Below are positions 60,797-64,000 of a stretch of 64,000 bases of DNA, piece after piece. The notes under the pieces were generated by a model. It was not told the DNA's origin. It searched no databases and saw only the letters and a program-made list of their open reading frames with translations. The translations under genes were made by a program, and so were the position numbers. Position 1 is the first letter of the stretch. Each line of letters opens with the position of its first letter. This stretch comes from Bacteroidia bacterium (GTDB lineage Bacteria; Bacteroidota; Bacteroidia; Cytophagales; Cyclobacteriaceae), in the NCBI GenBank assembly GCA_030425425.1, contig JAUIAO010000006.1:62001-126000 (forward strand), in the 5' to 3' direction.

Positions 60797-63064
60797 TTAT
60801 CCCTCATTCTGCTTTTTGATCAGGTTCAATGCGGAACCAGCTTTGAACCACTCTACTTGTCCGGCGTTATAAGTATGATTTACTTTAATCGCATCGGTAG
60901 TACCATTGGCATGATTGATTTCTATGGTGAGTGATTTGCCCGGTGCAAAATCTGTCAAATCCACAAAATCAAAAGTATCATCCTCCTGTATCAGATCATA
61001 ATCATTCTCATTATCAAATGTCAAAGCAAGCATTCCCTGCTTTTTCAGATTGGTTTCATGAATTCTTGCAAATGATTTTACCAAAACAGCTCTGACACCA
61101 AGATGACGAGGCTGCATAGCGGCGTGCTCTCTTGAAGATCCCTCACCATAATTATGATCACCTACAACAATTGTTGGTATACCTTCGGCTTTATATGCTC
61201 GCTGAACATCTGGTACACCACCAAATTCTCCGGTTAGCTGATTTTTCACCTTATCAGTCTCCCCATTGAAGGCATTCACAGCTCCGGTGAGCGTATTATT
61301 CGAGATATTATCAAGATGACCTCTGAATCTCAACCATGGTCCTGCCATAGAGATATGATCTGTAGTACATTTCCCCTGAGCTTTGATGAGCAGTTTCGCA
61401 CCCGTGATATTTTTCCCATCCCAAGGATCAAAACCCTCAAGCAATTGTAGACGCTTAGAATCTGATTTTACAACAACCTCCACATCAGACCCATCTGCCG
61501 CCGGAGCTACATAACCCGAATCTTCAACATCAAATCCCTTTTCTGGAAGCTCCCAACCAGTAGGTGGATCCAATTTCACTTGCTCACCCTTATCATTGGT
61601 CAGAGTGTCAGTAATTGGGTTGAAACCCAAATCGCCAGAAATAGCTATAGCCGCAACCATTTCAGGGGAAGTTACAAAGGCATGAGTATTTGGATTACCA
61701 TCAGCTCGTTTTGCAAAATTTCTATTGAAAGAATGAACGATGGTGTTTTTTTCTTTCTTATCAGCACCGGCTCTGTCCCACTGACCGATACAAGGTCCAC
61801 AGGCATTTGTGAATATTTTCGTGCCTAATTTTTCAAAGGATTCCAATAATCCATCTCTCTCTACAGTAAACCTTACCTGCTCTGAACCTGGATTTATCCC
61901 AAAATCCGCTTTAGGTTTTAAACCTTTTTCCACAGCCTGTCTGGCTATCGATTCGGCACGTGAAAGATCTTCATATGAGGAGTTAGTACACGATCCTATA
62001 AGCCCCCATTCTACTTTCGTAGGCCAGTCGTTTTCAGCAGCTTTTTCTCTCATTTCTGCTATTGGTGTAGCCAGATCCGGAGTAAAAGGACCGTTTAAAT
62101 GTGGAGAAAGTGTAGAAAGATCAATCTCAATCACCTGGTCAAAATATTTTTCTGGATTAGCATAAACTTCATCATCTCCGGTGAGATGTTCTTTCACTCC
62201 ATTGGCCAAATCCGCCACCTCGTCTCTGCCCGTAGCTCTGAGGTATCTTTCCATAGACTCATCATACCCGAATGTGGAAGTGGTTGCACCGATTTCTGCT
62301 CCCATATTACAGATAGTTCCTTTACCTGTCGCCGACATACTTCGCGCACCTTCACCAAAATACTCCACGATCGCTCCCGTTCCCCCTTTTACAGTAAGAA
62401 TACCAGCTACCTTCAGAATTACATCTTTTGGTGCCGTCCAACCATTGAGCTTACCAGTCAGCTTCACTCCTATTAACTTAGGAAATTTAAGCTCCCATGC
62501 CATTCCAGCCATTACATCCACGGCATCAGCACCTCCTACACCTACGGCAACCATACCAAGACCACCTGCGTTCACAGTATGTGAGTCGGTACCGATCATC
62601 ATACCTCCTGGAAATGCATAGTTCTCAAGTACCACCTGATGGATGATTCCACCACCTGGTTTCCAAAAACCAATCCCATATTTATTAGAAACAGATTCCA
62701 GAAAGTTGAATACCTCGTTTGAGGTGTTTAGAGCATTTTGTAAATCGGCTGCTGCTCCGATTTTTGCCTGGATCAGGTGATCACAGTGAACAGTAGTGGG
62801 TACTGCCACATTATCCTTTCCAGCTTGCATAAATTGTAGCAGGGCCATTTGCGCTGTAGCGTCCTGACAGGCTATTCTGTCAGGAGCAAAATCTACATAA
62901 GACTCTCCACGTTTGTATGCTTCAGTAGGCTCACCTTCATACAGGTGGCTGTATAATATCTTCTCAGATAAGGTCAGCGGTTTACCGGTTATTTCCCTCG
63001 CTTTGTTTACTCTTTCGCCTATGCTTTCATAGACTTTTTTGATCATATCAATATCAAATGCCAT
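60797..63064 (-). CDS. Aconitate hydratase (mitochondrial/AcnA-like type)
   Basis: A 755-residue aconitase converting citrate to isocitrate. [41 protein letters not shown] and [18 protein letters not shown] (a cluster Cys) are followed by [12 protein letters not shown] (two more cluster Cys), and the swivel domain has [22 protein letters not shown]. Residue order and length match the mitochondrial aconitase type rather than AcnB. It lies downstream of acnB on the same strand, with a terminator between. Confidence 0.95.
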   Translation of the reverse strand: MAFDIDMIKKVYESIGERVNKAREITGKPLTLSEKILYSHLYEGEPTEAYKRGESYVDFAPDRIACQDATAQMALLQFMQAGKDNVAVPTTVHCDHLIQAKIGAAADLQNALNTSNEVFNFLESVSNKYGIGFWKPGGGIIHQVVLENYAFPGGMMIGTDSHTVNAGGLGMVAVGVGGADAVDVMAGMAWELKFPKLIGVKLTGKLNGWTAPKDVILKVAGILTVKGGTGAIVEYFGEGARSMSATGKGTICNMGAEIGATTSTFGYDESMERYLRATGRDEVADLANGVKEHLTGDDEVYANPEKYFDQVIEIDLSTLSPHLNGPFTPDLATPIAEMREKAAENDWPTKVEWGLIGSCTNSSYEDLSRAESIARQAVEKGLKPKADFGINPGSEQVRFTVERDGLLESFEKLGTKIFTNACGPCIGQWDRAGADKKEKNTIVHSFNRNFAKRADGNPNTHAFVTSPEMVAAIAISGDLGFNPITDTLTNDKGEQVKLDPPTGWELPEKGFDVEDSGYVAPAADGSDVEVVVKSDSKRLQLLEGFDPWDGKNITGAKLLIKAQGKCTTDHISMAGPWLRFRGHLDNISNNTLTGAVNAFNGETDKVKNQLTGEFGGVPDVQRAYKAEGIPTIVVGDHNYGEGSSREHAAMQPRHLGVRAVLVKSFARIHETNLKKQGMLALTFDNENDYDLIQEDDTFDFVDLTDFAPGKSLTIEINHANGTTDAIKVNHTYNAGQVEWFKAGSALNLIKKQNEG

Positions 63065-63161
63065 AGGAATATCTTTTTATTTTCTGATTTACATCCAATT
63101 TAATATTAAAACTAAGTACTTAACGATAAGTTTAATAAAGAAAAAAATACCTATTGACTAT

Positions 63162-63191
63162 AAAAAAGCCCGAATCGAATGATTCGGGCTT
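63162..63191 (-). terminator. Terminator of acnB
   Basis: AAGCCCGAATC and GATTCGGGCTT pair perfectly around GAAT, and the minus strand continues with a T6 run. Confidence 0.93.
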
Positions 63192-63216
63192 AAATATTTA
63201 TGATTTGATCGTTCCC

Positions 63217-64000
63217 TTAAGAGTTACTTAGCAATTTGCTGGAAGGTTTGAACTTTGTAAGATCAATGCCTTCTACTGCACTTTCATATTCTGCTAGTTT
63301 TGGTGTTCTTCCCAAAATGGTAGAGAGCACCACTACCGGTGTAGAAGAAAGCAGAGATTCCCCTTTTTTCTCCTGAGAATCTTTTACAACCCTTCCCTGA
63401 AATAGTCGGGTCGAAGTAGCCATTACGGTATCCCCAGGCTCAGCTTTCTCCTGATTACCCATACATAAGTTACACCCTGGGCGCTCCAGGTATAACATAT
63501 TTTCATATTTCGTTCGTGCTGCAGCTTTTGGGTTCGTGTCGTCAAACTCGAATCCAGAGTATTTTTGAAGCACTTCCCAGTCTCCTTCAGCCTTCAATTC
63601 ATCGACAATATTGTAAGTAGGAGGAGCTACAACTAATGGAGCTTTGAATTCTACCTTACCTTGTTGCTTCTCAACGTTTTTAAGCATTTGAGCAAGTATT
63701 TTCATGTCTCCTTTATGAACCATACAAGAACCTACAAATCCCAGATCTACTGATTTTTCTCCTCCATAATATGACAGAGGTCGGATGGTATCATGAGTAT
63801 ATCGCTTGGAAACGTCCTCATTATTCACGTCCGGATCTGCAATCATTGGCTCCACAATCTCATCCAAATCGACTACTACCTCAGCATAGTATTTTGCATT
63901 AGCATCAGGAGTAATGGCTGGTTTTTCGCCAGATCGGATCTCATCAATTCGATTATTAGCCTTGTCTATCAAGCCTTGGAGTACCTGCTTTTCATTATCC
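63217..64000 (-). CDS. acnB: Aconitate hydratase B, C-terminal part, 5' end outside the window
   Basis: The last 260 codons of an AcnB-type bifunctional aconitase / 2-methylisocitrate dehydratase. GFVGSCMVHKGDMKILAQML gives the first cluster Cys and ERPGCNLCMGNQEKAEPGDT the other two, in AcnB order and spacing; MATSTRLFQGRV follows. The frame stays open to the window edge (it reads NEKQVLQGLIDKANNRIDE at the edge), so the Met-like TTG at 63972 is internal. Stop at 63217, then a strong terminator. Confidence 0.95.
   Translation of the reverse strand, partial: DNEKQVLQGLIDKANNRIDEIRSGEKPAITPDANAKYYAEVVVDLDEIVEPMIADPDVNNEDVSKRYTHDTIRPLSYYGGEKSVDLGFVGSCMVHKGDMKILAQMLKNVEKQQGKVEFKAPLVVAPPTYNIVDELKAEGDWEVLQKYSGFEFDDTNPKAAARTKYENMLYLERPGCNLCMGNQEKAEPGDTVMATSTRLFQGRVVKDSQEKKGESLLSSTPVVVLSTILGRTPKLAEYESAVEGIDLTKFKPSSKLLSNS

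Overview
The window is about 64 kb of chromosome from a member of the Bacteroidota, most likely a Cytophagales-type marine bacterium (inference from gene content). The evidence is a SusC/SusD pair, the type IX secretion genes porX and the plug protein (DUF5103), a fused lpxC-fabZ inside an lpxD/lpxCfabZ/lpxA run, a DUF5916 protein, a DUF3276 PUR-domain protein, many lipoproteins, almost no Shine-Dalgarno sites, and promoters of the Bacteroidota form TTTG-N19-TAnnTTTG. I saw no rRNA, tRNA, CRISPR array, prophage or intact insertion sequence. Genes run off both ends: dinB on the left and acnB on the right.

Layout. 1-3.8 kb: end of dinB, a cytidylate-kinase-like protein, a TetR regulator with paired operators that controls an alpha/beta hydrolase, and a small membrane protein. 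3.8-10.6 kb is accessory: a 22-bp-periodic CACGTGTGTTT array, a lone CHASE2 lipoprotein between short direct repeats, a DUF433/DUF5615 toxin-antitoxin pair, and several envelope proteins of unknown role. 10.6-21.2 kb: a BCCT transporter with a universal stress protein, a susCD locus preceded by a MarR regulator, and an OmpA/PD40 protein. 21.2-28.1 kb: a repeat-rich gap, flavin reductase with fumarylacetoacetase, an MFS transporter and valS.

28.1-34.2 kb is the second accessory stretch: an orphan Panacea protein, a DUF3592 protein, a PhoD-like phosphoesterase, a two-gene SIR2 plus membrane-protein operon (the best candidate here for an undescribed defence-like system), and a TPR histidine kinase. 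34.4-42.3 kb is core: ald, tsaE and porX on one strand; an HD phosphohydrolase and the lipid A genes on the other. 42.4-46.7 kb: small proteins, acyP, deoC and hpd. 46.7-53.7 kb: a DUF5916 protein, a tiny membrane protein, an anti-sigma/barrel protein and its ECF sigma factor, the T9SS plug gene, and an orphan cas6. 53.8-64 kb: ychF, an AI-2E family permease, DUF3276, DUF58, a ferredoxin, acyl-CoA reductase, a BLUF photoreceptor divergent from a SpoIIAA-like protein, a small Cys-rich lipoprotein, and two different aconitases in tandem.

How the genes fit together. hpd and fahA are two steps of tyrosine breakdown, encoded 22 kb apart. lpxD, lpxC-fabZ and lpxA build lipid A. porX and the plug protein belong to type IX secretion, and the ECF sigma gene is divergent from the plug gene. 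The tetR/hydrolase pair and the ferredoxin/acyl-CoA reductase promoters show regulation that can be read directly from the bases. Functions given for the accessory genes are inferences from domain motifs; no homology search was run.
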